Shown piece after piece: positions 63,674 through 64,000 of a stretch of DNA of 64,000 nucleotides. Source of the stretch: Bacteroidales bacterium (GTDB lineage Bacteria > Bacteroidota > Bacteroidia > Bacteroidales > UBA932); contig JAFPWG010000024.1 in assembly GCA_017395045.1 (NCBI GenBank), positions 1 to 64,000 on the forward strand, written 5' to 3'. The notes beneath the pieces were generated by a model that saw nothing but the letters and a program-made list of their open reading frames with translations, ran no database searches and had not been told where the DNA came from. Position 1 is the stretch's first letter; the number at the start of each line of letters is the position of its first letter. The translations under genes and the position numbers were made by a program.

Positions 63674-64000
63674 ATGGAAGAGCAGAAACAAGCAAAGAGG
63701 ATCCAGACATCCATTCTGAATCCACTCGAAAAGAAAGTCCTGGTGTGGCTGGCCGAAAGGATGCCTGCATGGGTAACCTCCGACATGCTCACCTTCGTCG
63801 GTTTCCTCGGCGCCCTGATTGTCGCTACCGGATACGCCCTCTCGAACCTGAACTTGAACTGGCTCTGGCTTGCCTCCTTCGGTTTTGTCGTGAACTGGTT
63901 CGGCGACTCCCTGGACGGCAGTCTGGCCCGCGTGCGCGGCACACAGCGAAAGACCTACGGATTCTTCCTCGACCACAACGTCGACGTCATCAACGAATGC
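63674..64000 (+). CDS. CDP-alcohol phosphatidyltransferase family protein (partial, 3' end outside window)
   Basis: The first 109 codons are present and the gene is cut by the window end. Two transmembrane stretches are followed by the CDP-alcohol signature D-G-x2-A-R-x9-G-x3-D-x3-D (DGSLAR then GFFLDHNVD). It transfers a phosphatidyl or phospho-group from a CDP-alcohol; which lipid it makes (for example PS, PG or inositol phosphate) cannot be told from the fragment. Confidence 0.85.
   Translation, partial: MEEQKQAKRIQTSILNPLEKKVLVWLAERMPAWVTSDMLTFVGFLGALIVATGYALSNLNLNWLWLASFGFVVNWFGDSLDGSLARVRGTQRKTYGFFLDHNVDVINEC

Overview
The window is a gene-dense, GC-rich (roughly 57-58% by eye) chromosomal segment from a member of the Bacteroidota, most likely order Bacteroidales. 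The evidence is the gene content: a Rho with a long charged N-terminal insert, a lipoprotein BamA/TamA homologue, an Ig-like/SbsA-type lipoprotein, DUF5723, DUF5715 and DUF3467 proteins, a glycine-lipid glsA-glsB pair, and a PPi-type phosphofructokinase. It is also supported by many promoters of the Bacteroidota form TTTG-N19/20-TAnnTTTG and by the near absence of Shine-Dalgarno sites. I cannot assign a genus. Almost everything is core housekeeping. I see no rRNA, tRNA, CRISPR array, prophage, insertion sequence or obvious island.

Layout. 1-6.3 kb (minus): mnmE, rho and lptD. 6.4-16 kb (mostly plus): a cell-wall amidase, dnaA, pepD, rpe, then rsfS-ftsH-cdsA-psd, with birA inserted on the minus strand. 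16-26 kb (minus): a seven-gene run ligA-yihY-spoT-(Ig lipoprotein)-(outer-membrane protein)-ispG-hydrolase, in which six genes are joined by 1-4 base overlaps. 26-29 kb (plus): PPi-PFK and a cytoplasmic GH13 enzyme. 29-38 kb: vanW-like gene, SpoU methylase, tamL, rarA, a GNAT protein, two envelope proteins and yqeY. 38-42 kb (plus): rlmD, a Ca/Na exchanger and mscS. 42-44 kb (minus): an acyltransferase and queA. 44.1-44.6 kb is the largest gene-free stretch and is very AT-rich.

44.6-47 kb (plus): a small XRE regulator, a degenerate PyrD homologue and cinA. 47-55 kb (minus): valS, a thioesterase, tatA, tatC, an ABC-F protein, a DUF2807 protein and a dipeptidase. 55-57.3 kb (plus): DUF3467-kdsC-maf-PHP phosphatase. 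57.3-57.7 kb is a gene-free interval holding a compact promoter-ORF-terminator unit on the minus strand. 57.7-64 kb: tdh and kbl (divergent, together threonine degradation), gtrA, glsA-glsB, a TlpA-like lipoprotein, a DUF5715 protein, and a truncated CDP-alcohol phosphatidyltransferase running off the end.

Envelope biogenesis is the recurrent theme: LptD and KdsC (LPS), TamL (outer membrane), CdsA, Psd, GlsA/GlsB and the CDP-alcohol transferase (lipids), and the amidase and M15-like DUF5715 protein (peptidoglycan). The most unusual item is the roughly 118-nt unit at 57353-57506. It has a textbook Bacteroidota promoter, an almost leaderless 30-codon ORF for a hydrophobic peptide, and an intrinsic terminator whose 5' arm lies inside that ORF. 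Other points of interest are probable leaderless mRNAs, a PyrD-like protein lacking the expected catalytic residues, and an AT-rich intergenic region with a perfect 21-bp palindrome.
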